NCBI GenBank assembly: GCA_963971305.1
Contig: OZ020304.1
Location: 1,922,001 to 1,986,000 of the forward strand
From: Arcuatula senhousia
Lineage: Eukaryota; Mollusca; Bivalvia; Mytilida; Mytilidae
Direction: 5' to 3'
DNA length: 64,000 bases
Shown here: positions 10,580 through 22,091 of the stretch, piece after piece
How the letters are laid out: each line of letters begins with the position of its first letter
How positions within the stretch are numbered: the first letter of the stretch is position 1
Notes under the pieces: model-generated
What the model saw: only the letters and a program-made list of their open reading frames with translations
What the model was told of the DNA's origin: nothing
The model's database searches: none
Translations under genes and position numbers: made by a program

Positions 10580-11597
10580 CCACTACAAAAATATGGTTGT
10601 GAACCTTAATAATAATATTCATAAAATCATAGATAGTTGTCAAATTGGATTTACCAAAAAAGCCAGAACCTCTGACCATATGTTTGTATTAAAAACATTG
10701 ATTGATAAATATTGTAATAAAGCAGGTGGTAGACTCTTTGCCTGCTTTGTAGACTTTAAAAAGGCATTCGACACTGTGATTCACACAGGAATTAAACTGA
10801 AATTATTAGATATAGGTGTTGGCACTTCATTTTATAATACTATTAAAAGTATGTATTCAGTTAGTAAATCATGCATCAAAATTGATGATAAAATAACTGA
10901 TAACTTCCCTACATTATTAGGTGTCAAACAAGGAGATAATCTTGGCCCTAATCTATTTAAAATTTTTATTAACAATTTGATAGATTACTTCAAAATAGCA
11001 GAGGATCCTGTTCTCTTGAATCAACATCCATTGCACTGTCTTATGTATGCAGATGATGTTGTAATTTTATCCACCTCCCCCAAAGGATTACAAAACAAAT
11101 TGGACATATTAAATAAATTTTGTGAAGACTGGTGCTTACATGTTAATACTGATAAAACAAAGGTCTTAATTTTTAACAAGGCAGGCAAGGTTATCTCCAA
11201 TGATTTTATTTTGAATGATGTAAAACTTGAGTGTGTCAATCAGTACAAATACCTAGGAATAACTTTCAATGCATCTGGCTCTTTTTAATTTGCTCAAGAG
11301 GAATTATATAAAAAAGCTCTGAAAGCATATTTTAAATTGTCAAAGGATTTTTTGTCTGTTCAACCCTCTATTAAATCAAGTATTCATGTATTTGACCATA
11401 CAATTAAACCAATACTTTTATATGGAAGTGAAGTTTGGGGTCTTTTTAACCCAACAACTGCTAAATTTAGAAATGGTTTAGATTCATTTTATCAAATTTA
11501 TTCAAATATCCCAGCAGAGAAACTTCACATTAAATTTTGTAAATTTATTTTAGGAGTTCCCAAAAAAAGCACAAACTTTGCAGTTTTATCTGAATTA
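10580..11597 (+). pseudogene. LINE (non-LTR) reverse transcriptase, N-terminal part before an insertion
   Basis: Encodes a non-LTR RT domain: GRLFACFVDFKKAFDTV (motif A with the catalytic Asp), GVKQGDNLGPNLFKIFIN, CLMYADDVVILS (YADD box) and VNQYKYLGITF (thumb entry). An in-frame TAA at 11286-11288 interrupts the frame. The same frame then continues through ILLYGSEVWG and KFCKFILGVPKK to LSEL at 11597, where a foreign insertion starts. The 5' end is truncated at about 10580. Clade resemblance is to CR1/Jockey-like elements; I cannot place it more exactly. Confidence 0.8.
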
Positions 11598-13106
11598 GAA
11601 AATAAAGAGATGTGGAATAAGTGTACGCGACACAGCCCACAATTAAACGGCAATTTAGAAAAACCACAATGGACAACCGCCAGCAGCCTTCAACGAGGCC
11701 ATTTGGCACTGCTCGCGGTTATGCAATTGGCCCATGGTCTAAATAAGATGCATATAATTCAAATCCAGCCCTGAAATAGTCACAGATAGACCCCCTTCTT
11801 AAACAAGGAACAGAAAACATCAAAAAGACAAGTACAAACGAAAGCTTTGTCAAGGATTCCTGGCTTAGGACAGGCACATGTAATATGTGGCAGGGTTAAA
11901 CTAGTTTTTTGGGCCCAACCTTCCCCCTATCAATATTCCTAGACAAAGCACAAAAACTAAACACACAATAAAAATCAAATCGATCAAAGTCCAATTCTAC
12001 TAGAGAGAACCTAAGACAAAAAACAAGAACAAACAAAAGGACGGTAAAGGAACTCTCTATAGAACACTCGCTGTTACTGACAGCTAGCTGAGAATCATCA
12101 ATCGACTGATGTAAAAAAATCAAACGTATCGATTTTAAATCCGACACAACACTTCAAGCAATAATGATTTAGTGAAGTGTCATCACACAAAACCGACACG
12201 CTTGATCGCTATAATGCTTAAAAATGACAATAGTAAAAACGTTTATGGAAGTTTTAAAGCGAGTATTAAGTTTTCAATATTTCTGCCAAAAAACACTAAA
12301 TTCAAAGATTTAACCAAGATATTCATTTCATATCCTTTCCGTAATAAATTTTGAAGCCAATTTTTCATTTCTATTGGATTGCTTTTAAATTTGTGAGCTT
12401 TATAAAAAACATTACCATAAAATACAGGATGTGATATTCCTTTCACTATAAGAAAGTGACGTGTACAATTAAATTTTTCAATAAGAGATCGATACTTGTG
12501 GAAGAATTTAGAAAAAGATTTTAATAATTTGTGGTATCGATAACCTTGTTTTAATAATTTTTCAGTAATAAAACGGTTTTTATTATTAAAATCAGAAACA
12601 CAACTGCAGATCCGAGCATATCTTACTAACTGTGAAATGTAAACCCCGTATGACGGCGCTAGTGGAACATCTCCTTCAAGAAAAGGAAAATTTATAATAG
12701 GGAAGGTAAAGTCGTCACGTTTATCATATACTTTGGTATGTAATTTTCCGTCAATAATACTTAAATCTAAATCTAAAAAAGGACATCTATCACCGGTGAC
12801 GTTAGATTTGTTCAAGGTTAATTCAGAAGGATAGATATCTGTAATAAAATTAGAAAATGAAGGATTGTTGAGTGCAAGAATGTCATCTAAATATCTAAAA
12901 GTATAATTGAAAGTTTCGATTAGGTTCTGTTTGTTCGGGTCTTTTTGTAATTTAGCCATAAATTGTGATTCATAACAGTATAGGAAAAGGTCGGCTATAA
13001 GTGGCGCACAATTAGTACCCATAGGAATACCAATAATTTGGCGATAAATTTGTTTACCAAAACGTATGTAAATATTATCTAACAAATAATTTAGAGCAGT
13101 AATTTA
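11598..13106 (-). mobile_element. Retroelement E3 inserted into the LINE
   Basis: The LINE frame reads LSEL up to 11597 and resumes with GRLPLYFNIVKS from 13107. Removing this 1.5-kb block restores a continuous frame, so the boundaries are well defined. Both junctions show TTA, possibly a short target duplication. The block carries an RT relic on the minus strand and a tail region (11840-11930) similar to the E2 3' region. Confidence 0.75.
12243..13100 (-). pseudogene. Reverse transcriptase fragment (E3)
   Basis: An open frame of about 285 codons with IGIPMGTNCAPLIADLFLYC, FRYLDDILALNN (Y-x-DD box), YDKRDDFTFPIINFPF and SYGVYISQLVRYARIC. Its 5' end is cut within the region just before the palm motifs, at the insertion boundary. 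Its C-terminal part is longer than in E1 and E2, with an aromatic- and Lys-rich tail and no recognised domain. The most divergent of the three paralogues. Confidence 0.75.
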
Positions 13107-13808
13107 GGTCGATTGCCATTGTATTTTAATATAGTTAAATCCATGATTAAATACTACCATAGACTAGAACAATCTGAGTGTATGTTTCCAATATTATATG
13201 ATGCTTTTATTGAATCAAAGACTTTATGTGATGAAAACAAACCATCTTGGTACATGTGTGATGAAAACAAACCATCTTGGTACATGTCTATTTTAGAGTT
13301 GAACAAGCTTTGTCACCAATCAACACAATTAAATCATAATTTTTGTGAAAAAGAATTAAGAAACTCCTTTCTTACAGAATGGAATAAACAACGCATATCA
13401 AACTCTGATGGAAAATTATGCTCTTATGTAACTTTTAAAACTAACTTTGGATGTGAAAGTTATCTTAAAATTCTAAAAAATCCCAGTTTGAGACGACCTT
13501 TAACAAAATTTAGAATATCTGCACATAAATTACAAATCGAAAAAGGCAGATATCTTGGTATTCCCAGAGATCAGAGAATTTGTCCCAGATGCTCTAACAA
13601 TGAAATTGAGGACGAAAAACATTTTTTGTTTACATGCACTTCTTTGACAAATGAAAGGTTAGAATTACTTACAAACATAAACAGTTTATGCAAAAATTTT
13701 AATTCGTTAAGTGATAATAATAAACTTATTTGGCTGATGAATTGTGAAGATGAGATGTTACTGACAAAGCTTTGTTCATATTTGACCAAGAATGAAAATG
13801 TTTTATAA
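13107..13808 (+). pseudogene. LINE ORF C-terminal part after the E3 insertion
   Basis: Continues the LINE frame from 11597: LPLYFNIVKSMIKYYHRLE, then a helix-rich region, then ICPRCSNNEIEDEKHFLFTC, a C-x2-C...H-x4-C zinc-binding motif typical of the C-terminus of this LINE type. A perfect 30-bp tandem duplication (13227-13256 and 13257-13286) adds ten residues in frame. The stop is TAA at 13806-13808. Confidence 0.8.
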
Positions 13809-14575
13809 TAGCTCATTTCAGAAGTATATATTTATGTTCTCTACTGATAATAATGATGTATGCCATGCATGTACAGATAGTTTTGTAATAATTTTATATT
13901 TTATAATAATGTGCTTATTATTGGGAGATGGATCTATTGCACCTGCCCTAGGTGGCTTCTGCATTTGGAGGATAGTTAACAATCCTCATTGTGCATTAGC
14001 CACAAGGAGAACTATCTTCCATACAAATGTATGCATACTTACATATAACATACATAAATAACAAATCTATAATATTGTGTGATTGCTTGTATGCACCGTC
14101 ACCTGGTGGATCCTGCATATAAACAATGCATTTATATATAATATACCTTGAAACATTCTATAACTTTATCATACAAGGGGAGGCTACTCAATATAACCTC
14201 CCATTTATATTGATTACTTACAATTATTGATTATTGACAATTATTTTTGTTTAATTGTTCTGGGTGTTTTTTTTTTTTTCTCGGATGCCTTGTTTTTATG
14301 CTTGATCCACGGGAAAAGCTCTCACACACAAACATATTGTTTTTTGTTGTTTTTTTTCATCTTTTTTGTTGTTGCAGAATTCTGTACATGCCTGGTTCTA
14401 TACATATTATTTTATATTCAAAATAATTCACATTGTTGGAATATTTTATAACATGATGATTGTATTTGTTATATAAATGTCTAAATCATTGTAATATGTC
14501 ATTGTACATTTGGCTTCAAGGCCCCATGATTGGTAATAAAGAATTTCTATTTCTATTTCTATTTCTATTCCCTAA
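13809..14575 (+). mobile_element. LINE 3' UTR and microsatellite tail
   Basis: About 730 bp of AT-rich non-coding sequence ends in AATAAAG followed by repeats of ATTTCT (about 14544-14570). CR1-like non-LTR elements commonly end in such short tandem repeats instead of poly(A). This fixes the 3' boundary of the LINE at about 14571. Confidence 0.65.
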
Positions 14576-15580
14576 TTTAGAATTCAAGGTGAAAAAAAAG
14601 CTCTTTCTCATCGTTTTTTTTTTTTTTTTTAGAAAAAAAATATACCCCTTTATTCTTGTGAATCACCAGAGTATAGCTATATAGCCTGTGGCTGTAGGGA
14701 TATATATTTTTTTCTTAAAAAAAAAGTGCTGGCAGTGTTCATGAAACAGGAATTCAGTCAAAAATTTGTCAGCATTTGCAACTGAACATTATAGTATTAT
14801 CAAGCTAATATTTGTAAGACTTACCAGAAAGAGAACTTGAAGGTACTGTCACTGCAAATGTTTACAATTTCATTTTTACATGGAAGCTGCCATGTTCATG
14901 ACGATTGTATTCTATCCAATCAAATCAAAAGAAGACGTGTACTTTCGTTTTTGTGCTATTTTAAGAAAATTTCTTGTGGTTTAATATTTTTAACACAAAA
15001 GGGAATTTAATCGTTTTCAGGCTTTATCAATAACTGAATATTAAATGTGAGGAAGTAATTAAAAGAAAGGAAACATTAAATGCATATAAATGATAGTAAG
15101 AATATTTAATGTTGGAAATCCCGTTCTATTTTTAGTACCATTTCTACTTTCGTTTTACCTTTTCTGTTACTTTTTGTGGATTCAGGAATCACTTGCTTTA
15201 TATTCTATATCACTTGAAAAAAATGTACAATTATACTGCACATGCTGTTCTCGCTCAATATCAAGTCTCTTTAAATGTTGTTGAGAAGTCTCAATCTAGC
15301 TGTTATGATAATATTTTGTTTACTATTAATGTGCTGCCTTGTGGCTGGATCCTTTAGAATTATTTTCCAGCATGTGCCTCCTATTTCTCCTTAGCATATT
15401 GATGGTAATTCTGGGGCCACAAATCCCACAAAAATTTAAATTAAATGTTTTCTTGTCAATTTCTGTTTTGTTCCATACCAAGTTTCCCAGCACTATGTTG
15501 AGAAGCTTAGGAGAAGTTGTGGAGACATGTCTTTTGAGGACTTAAAAAAAACTCTAGTTCAAGAGGGTAATAGATGTCAA
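14576..15580. other. Intergenic, nothing recognised
   Basis: AT-rich with poly-T and poly-A runs. Open frames at 15090-15284 and 15339-15545 show no family resemblance and no coding signature. Confidence 0.35.
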
Positions 15581-16545
15581 AAATTTCTGCAATATACAGT
15601 TTCATTGGGTGTATTTCCTACATGTCAAGTTTCATTAAATCATGTTGCCTAATTTCATAGGTTTTGCACAAAAACCATAATTTCTTAGAACTTCTTCAGT
15701 CAAAGGGCCATAACTCACTCATTTTGATAATCATCATTACCTGAAAACACACACATCATGTGGGGTTCTTGCTACATTTAAGGTTTTTTAAACATTTCAT
15801 TGTTTAATTCCAATGAGTAGTTTCAAAAGAGCTGTATAGAAAGTAACAATGATTTATGATGATTTGCTGCATAATTTTAAAGTCGTTCACAAAATTTTCC
15901 TTAAAATGCCGATAGTTTCACATGGTGACAAACTTGCTTCATTTTATTTTTTCTTGTAAACCCTCAGTACACTATCTTCAATACCTTAATTCCATAAAAT
16001 TCAGTTTAGAAGTCTCAAAAGAGTTGCACAGAAAGGATGAAGTTTTTAGTATAACCTTAGGAATAAGTGCAAATGACGTCTCAACTCCACATGTACCACA
16101 TAATTTTTTTTTCAAACATTTTTTCTTGTAAATTCCACTTTCATAGGTTGAATTATCTACAAACCAAGTTCCAAAAATTTTGCTTAGAAATTTGAGAGGA
16201 GTTGCACACACACCACACATGATTTATGAGGATTTTCAGACATAATTTTATTTCAAAGGGCCACCACAGTCTTCCACAAAATAACGAGGATCAAAATTAC
16301 TGGCCATCTGCAATTTTATTGACATGCTACATACCAAGTTTCATTATATTGTTTAGTGATATTTCAAAGTAGTTGCACAATAACAATGATACAGTTCAAA
16401 GGGGCATAACTCACATAACATTATAATACATGTAGTTAAATTTCCTATTAACCTGCACAACATATGGTGTACTTGCTACAAACCAAGCTTTGTTAAATTA
16501 TTTTGAGTATTTTTAAAATTCAATCCATCACACACAACAACCATC
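15580..16545 (+). repeat. Degenerate tandem-core repeat region
   Basis: Several diverged units carry the motifs CAAAGGGCCATAACTCAC, CAAGTTTCATT and AAGAGTTGCAC, the same vocabulary as the cores at 31620-32090 and 47900-48146. No terminal hairpin is preserved, so this is an old copy. Confidence 0.5.
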
Positions 16546-16610
16546 CAATCACCATATATAAACTATAAAACTTTGGTCTGGTATCATACAACTGGTTATA
16601 AAAAGGATGT

Positions 16611-16616
16611 TTTATT
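16611..16616 (-). other. Candidate poly(A) signal of the mTERF-like gene
   Basis: AATAAA on the minus strand, about 165 nt past the stop codon at 16782. Confidence 0.4.
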
Positions 16617-16781
16617 ATGATACCTGTTTTTTTTAACATGTCTTAATCATGAAAACAGCATACTAGTAATTATATTGAGTTACTTGTACAACTGCAAAGT
16701 GTAATTTAACTAAAGTTTTCCATTAAATTCTCTATTTCATGTATGTAAGATAGATTTAACTAAAGTTTTCCATTAAATTCT

Positions 16782-17753
16782 CTATGTAATGATCTTAAAA
16801 TCTTGTTCATGTTCCTCATCAATGTTATCACTCTGGTCATTCAGCACTGAATCATTATGATCCCCCATTGATAAATCCTGGTCATTCAGCAAACATTCCT
16901 CAGGATCAGCTGAAGTCTCCTGTTCATTCAGCAACAATTCCTCAGGATCAGCTGAAGTCTCCTGGTCATTGAGGACAGATTCCTCCTCCTCCCTATTGAC
17001 AACCACCACTGGTTTGAAATCGTGGTCTTGTTCTATCATCAGTTGTAATAAATTCAACTGTTTCCATTTATCAGTCGCAATATCGTTATACATCTCATTA
17101 TGTTCCAGTAATTTGCCCAAATATTTATCCAAAAGATTTGAAGAGTGTCCTATAATATACGGCAACTTCCTAATCAAGTCCATTTCAAAGCCATGTTTTA
17201 TGAGCAGTGTGACGTTTTCATTCATTTCCATTCCTGAGTTTGTGAAACCTTGCTTCTGAATAGCAATGTTAACCCAGTGCTTTTTTCCCATTAATCCCAA
17301 TATTCTTTTAACAGTGTCAAAATTGTGATTCGATTTGGACTTAATCTGTAGAGAATTGTGAGACTTTTCAATGATATATGACAAAGTGATATTTTCTACC
17401 CTTGATTCCAAACTGTCATGCCACTCTTGAACGATGGAAACCATTGTCATCATTGGAATTTGTAAACAAAATATATCATTCTGAATGTCAGCTGTGGTGA
17501 TGCCTATATTCTTTAAGTATTTGATTCTAGATTTTAGATGGTTCAGTTTTTCGTCAATGATTGGATCCAGTAATTTTTCCTGCAATGGTGAGAGATCTAA
17601 CATCTTGGACAACTCCTCAACCTTTAACCTTAACTCAACCTTATAACTTCTAGACATTTCCTTACAAAACGAAGTTGGATCTTCAAGTTTCTTTCTAAGT
17701 AGTCTTTTTCTGAGGAGAAATACACACAATAATGGTTTTATATCAGGAACAAC
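16782..17753 (-). CDS. mTERF-like protein exon 4 (C-terminus)
   Basis: A 972-nt exon after a CTTTTTCAG acceptor, phase 0, ending at a TAG (16782-16784). It encodes the last 323 residues, about 460-782: Leu-rich helical repeats (LSPLQEKLLDP, LKSRIKYLKNIGITTADI, LIKHGFEMDLIRKLPYII) with the Leu/Ile spacing and G-x-[ST] turn of mTERF motifs, then an acidic tail. The tail contains two near-identical copies of a unit with the core NDQ/NEQETSADPEE plus two shorter LNDQ variants, a recent internal expansion. The stop codon lies inside a 32-bp sequence repeated 50 bp further on (16704-16735). Confidence 0.7.
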   Translation of the reverse strand, partial: VVPDIKPLLCVFLLRKRLLRKKLEDPTSFCKEMSRSYKVELRLKVEELSKMLDLSPLQEKLLDPIIDEKLNHLKSRIKYLKNIGITTADIQNDIFCLQIPMMTMVSIVQEWHDSLESRVENITLSYIIEKSHNSLQIKSKSNHNFDTVKRILGLMGKKHWVNIAIQKQGFTNSGMEMNENVTLLIKHGFEMDLIRKLPYIIGHSSNLLDKYLGKLLEHNEMYNDIATDKWKQLNLLQLMIEQDHDFKPVVVVNREEEESVLNDQETSADPEELLLNEQETSADPEECLLNDQDLSMGDHNDSVLNDQSDNIDEEHEQDFKIIT

Positions 17754-18202
17754 CTGAAAAAGACAGAATGAAGTATAAATAACAAGAATAGTCCAAAAGA
17801 CTTAATGCCTCACCTTGCACCTTTAAAGTGTTGTGTTGGATTTGAAATCGACATATTTGATTTTTTACATCAGTCGATAGATTTGATAGATGCTTCTTAG
17901 CCAGCTGTCAGTAACTTCAAGTGTTCTTAAGAGACTATCTCTACGTCGCCTTATTTTCTTGTTGTCCTTTCGTCTCAGGTTCTCTCTTGTTGAATAGAAC
18001 TTCTATTGATTTGATTTTTACTGTGTGTTAGTTTGTGTGTTTATAGAACTATAATTTTATTACTTTATATGCTTATATCCTGATGTACAAAATGTATATG
18101 TGTTTTAAGTTTCATAATGATCATTATACTGCCTTCATCTAACAGTAACTTGAACCTGTAAGTAAACCTAAGTATAACGCCCCTTTTTCTGAGATCAATT
18201 TA

Positions 18203-18420
18203 CTGTGAAAGTACTTAAATTCGTGGGTATCAATTTTCATGGATTGGGAGTAAATTGCATATTCATGGATTCATGAATTTGTGGTTTAAAGAAATTCTCT
18301 ATTAAAACCAATGTTAAATTCTCTATTTGTAAGGAATTTAAAATCGTGGTTTGGCTGACCAACGAAAACCATGAAAATTGGTACCCCATGAACATGAATG
18401 CTGATGAGACAGGTACAATT
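18203..18420. mobile_element. MITE, ACTGTGG-terminus family, copy B
   Basis: A diverged relative of 1705-1912 with TTTACTGTGAAAG at one end and the internal blocks CGTGGGTATCAATTTTCATGG and CCATGAAAATTGGTACC in inverted arrangement. Lies in intron 3 of the mTERF-like gene. Confidence 0.5.
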
Positions 18421-18771
18421 TTTGTAATGATTTTTGTTTGTCTATATCCTGATGTGGAGGTTTATCAAGTTTCAGGATGACAATAATATACTTCCTTCAT
18501 GGAAAAGAACAGACAAGCAGGTCTCAAACACTATATACATGTATTCCCTCTGTAACTTTGTTATGTGGGTATACTAAATTGAACGAGTGGTGGGATCTTG
18601 AAAAAAGTGCCTTACCCACCTCCTTATCCATTTATTTCTGGAATATCTCCAAAAATGAAACAATGATTATAATTAAGTAGATTAGTTTTTTAAGAATCAG
18701 ATTTTTGTTTTGATAAAAAACACTGACAAGCATCTACAATGTACCGGTACATTTTTTAGTGTAACACTTAC

Positions 18772-19413
18772 ATTGTGAATAATCTTCAGATGCTGGATTA
18801 ACTGATCTACAGGTAAGGTTAAAACTCTACAGTTAGATGTTATCTCGTAAATACTATATCCCTGATCTAATAAAAAATACAGAGTCTCTGGAGAAACCTT
18901 AACTTCTGCTTCCTGGATTGCAGAGTCTAAGACTGACCCATCCATATTGTAATCCATCTGTAGTTTTTTCTGAACTGTTTTATCCAAATGCCTCACAGCA
19001 GATTTTACACGACCCACCGCAGATTTTGAACAACCTTCAGCAGGTTTTGAATGTGGTTTTCTAAAATCGATGGTTAGAAGTGACTGATGATGTCCTTCCA
19101 TAAACTTCTCTGATAGATCAGTCAGACTTGCCATCAAACAATTACAATTCTCAACAATGTCTGAAATCTGATACTCCTGTCTTAAAAAGGCTATTTTTTC
19201 CTGAAGACTTTTCAAATTCTTGCGTTTCTTGGCATCCTGTTCTTTTTCAATAATTTGTTCTATTTTTTCCAGATTGGAAATTGCTTCCTTCAATGTTTTA
19301 CATCCACAGAGAAAGTATAACTTTTCTTGAAGTTTTTCTTTAAAATATGTATAATCTATGCGACTGAGGGATAGTATCTGTACCTTAAGTTGATGGCTCA
19401 CAAATGGGATTTC
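18772..19413 (-). CDS. mTERF-like protein exon 3
   Basis: A 642-nt exon, phase 0 at both ends, with a TTTATAG acceptor and a strong GTAAGT donor. Encodes residues of about 246-459. Contains a charged helical stretch (NLEKIEQIIEKEQDAKKRKNL), a KSAV-repeat linker, and a clear mTERF-like motif LYFLLDQGYSIYEITSNCRV followed by LTLPVDQLIQHLKII. No methionine is needed; the frame is open across both splice sites and joins exons 2 and 4. Confidence 0.72.
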
Positions 19414-19663
19414 CTATAAATATATAGAATAGATGGCTTCAAATTTGAACAATACCTAATTTTAGAATCTAAAGATATAATCTAGCTGAGTTGATATGAA
19501 TTACTACTACATGCATGCATGTATCTAACACATTAAGTATCTAAACTGTCCCTTTACAAAGTTCCCTCTTCAAGATTCTTCTTTGTTAATATACATGTAA
19601 ATGACTATTAACAACTTTAAGGTATTGATAAATTGGGGAAAAAATGCAAGAAAATATAAACAC

Positions 19664-20281
19664 TTGGACAAAAGTTAGGGACCACCTGAAAATCAACAAT
19701 TTTTTCAAAGTCAAAAATTTATATTTCCAACATTTACAATGTAAAATAAAATTAACCAAGGGCTAAGTGGAATTGTCATCAACCCAATTTGAATTGAATC
19801 AAGAAAAACAAACTTGTTCTTGCAAAAAAATGGAATTTATGTGCAATTAATTTTATTTAGTGAAAAAAATTCAGGCAAAAATAAGGGTCTTCATTTTTTT
19901 TTCTCAAGATGTAAAAATTTGAAAGATATCAAACTTGAAAAATTTATTCTATTCAATGCTAAAAAATTGCAACTCTTTTAGTTTTGGTCGTTTTTTATGC
20001 ATTCAAGAACAAATTATAGAAAATTTTAGCTGCAAACTTTTTCTGGATTTTTTCGTTGTAATTTTCCCACATGTTCAAAAAAAGCTATTAACTGTTGGTC
20101 ACATACATAATAGTTTTATGACAGAAAACATTTAAACATTAGTCAGGTTAGATAAGTGGACATTTTTGTCTTTATCACTATAAAGGCTTTTGATCAAAAT
20201 TATTTGCTTCTATACAAGAATAAGAAAAAGAAACTGCTGAAAATTAACAAAAGATTGGTGGTCCTTCAATTTTGTCCAATT
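19664..20281. mobile_element. Tc1-like non-autonomous element
   Basis: Left end TTGGACAAAAGTTAGGGACC and right end GGTCCTTCAATTTTGTCCAA are imperfect inverted repeats, with the GGACAAAA...GGACCACC pattern familiar from Tc1 termini. About 620 bp, AT-rich, without transposase remnants. Located in intron 2 of the mTERF-like gene. Confidence 0.6.
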
Positions 20282-20331
20282 TTATATAATGCAATTGCAA
20301 GATCCATTTAATAAATCTGTGTTGAACTTAC

Positions 20332-20841
20332 TGTATGTATCCAATTTAGCCTTTCTTCTAGGTATGTATTGAGATATAAATTTTGACTAAAGCTTTTAAT
20401 TTCCTCTTCAGTGAAGCCCTGACCAAGCAAGTAATCAATCATGTAGTAATTTCTAAGGAATTCCAAGTATCTATATTTACAGCTGTTTGCACTTTTGATT
20501 TTATCCCATTCCTCAGGTGAAGAACATTTCAGTTTGGCTTGTAGTAACTTTTCTCTAGTATCCAATCCTGTTTGGTGTTTAAGTTGTTTTAGAGCTATGG
20601 AAGAAAGTGATAAGACAGAGAGGTGCCTCGCCACAAACAGATCAGGAGTTGGGTTGGTGATATAAGCCTGCTTTAGTTTTTTAGCTTGCTTTTTTATAGC
20701 TGTCTTGGAAAGGTTAAAGACTTCCAAATGATTCTGGATGTTTGTAAGATCACAGCCATAGTTATGTAACAGATTCAGATGTTTACGTATTGCTGTCTTG
20801 CTTTCATTAGTTATATCTTTGTCATTCAAAGCCTGCACCAC
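20332..20841 (-). CDS. mTERF-like protein exon 2
   Basis: A 510-nt exon, phase 0 at both ends, donor GTAAGT. Encodes residues of about 76-245, almost entirely predicted helix: HLNLLHNYGCDLTNIQNHL, KLKQAYITN, and MIDYLLGQGFTEEEIKSFSQ, an mTERF-type repeat in which GF/GY is followed by an acidic helix. The frame runs open past the acceptor because no stop intervenes, so the boundary was set by the splice consensus and by phase. Confidence 0.72.
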
Positions 20842-21534
20842 CTTCAATAAATTAATAGAAAATAATTCTGAACAATCTTATTAAAGTTAGATGAAATTCT
20901 GAGAACAACAAAACTGTCCATGTTAGAAATTTTCACAGAAAATAAGAAAATACATGTGACATAATCCACAACATTACATGTACTGTATAACAGAATACAT
21001 GTAAGTGTATTCTATTTCAAAGCTCGATGGTTACTTTTTATCGATACTGATGAAGACAATGGATGTATACTAAGTGTATACTCTATACATCTAGAAAGGG
21101 TCTTTCTTGAATATTCTTTAGAATGGTTTTGAGCCATTTGCATACATTGATAGTGTTTTTGATCAATGAAAATTGTAAAATGGAAATCAGCAAACCACTT
21201 AACACAATGAAGGCTACTTGGTTTTCATCGTGGATTTTTAAATAGCCACTTATTAATGTAGGGTCAGCTGTGTACACTTAATCCACATCTAATTACTGTC
21301 TTTTAATGTACACCTGAGCATTTTGCTTGGAAGGATAATTTCATGGTACATGTAAAAAAAAAGCTTTAATATAAATAGTAATAAACCAAAGAGGGCATAA
21401 TTTGAATAATGTTGAAAACTTCTGCCAATCAAATTATGTTGAATGATATTTTGATATACATATGTACATGTTCTAAGATTACAATTTAAGAAAAATAACT
21501 CCTTGATGAATATTTACACACTCACACATCTATA

Positions 21535-21693
21535 TCACAGGCATTTGGGTCCAGGATTTTCTTTTTTTATTATAAATAACGTGTATATAAAAAGTTTCAT
21601 CTTGTGGAAATAGTATATAGACGGGATGAAAATTTTTATATACACATTATTTATAATAAAAAAAGAAAATCCTGGACCCAAACGCTGTGATTT
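21535..21693. mobile_element. Fold-back MITE with about 65-bp arms
   Basis: The arm beginning TTTGGGTCCAGGATTTTC (about 21544) is repeated inverted as GAAAATCCTGGACCCAAA (about 21664-21681). The arms are nearly identical for about 65 bp, leaving only about 30 bp of loop. Lies in intron 1 of the mTERF-like gene; its transcript would form a long hairpin. The overlapping open frame extends exon 1 through this element and is not expected to be translated. Confidence 0.7.
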
Positions 21694-21735
21694 ATATAGT
21701 ATACATGTATATCTATATTTGGAAAATAAACATAC

Positions 21736-21960
21736 CTTTATGACATAGGGGTCATAAGATTTCAACTGCTGTTTATATTTCTCTGTTTGAAGGGAACTTT
21801 GGCTGTACAAAACATTCCCACTGTGAATAAGTCTAGTCGAAAAGAAAGGCATAGAATGACATCTGATGTTAAGTGTGACATGATTTCTCAAATGGACATG
21901 GAGCAGGAGTCCATTGACCTGTTGTTTAGCTAATCTCAGTTGTAAGAACCTTGCAGACAT
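21736..21960 (-). CDS. Mitochondrial transcription termination factor (mTERF)-like protein, exon 1
   Basis: Starts the gene. 225 nt encode MSARFLQLRLAKQQVNGL and a further 57 residues rich in Arg, Ser and His with almost no acidic residues before position 60, a typical mitochondrial presequence. The donor is AAG/GTATGT, phase 0. The whole predicted protein (exons 1-4) is about 782 residues, long for an mTERF (usually about 350-450; arthropod mTERF5-like proteins vary). If the family call is right, it would bind mitochondrial DNA or RNA through an arc of helical repeats and affect transcription or translation. The family call rests on motif spacing rather than strong identity; it could be another mitochondrial helical-repeat protein. 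Confidence 0.65.
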
Positions 21961-22091
21961 TGTCAGGACATAGTATCTGTTACTTTATGATTACCTAAAA
22001 ATATATAAATAAGGTTCATCTTTACCTTTCCTTTGAAATTTAGATTTTTTTATGAGTTATATGTACACCAGAAACTGCATGAAGAATATAA

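Noticed and set aside
21535..21735. Extension of mTERF-like exon 1 as an ORF
   Set aside because: Reads through a good GTATGT donor into a fold-back MITE; phase-0 joining to exon 2 is the better model.
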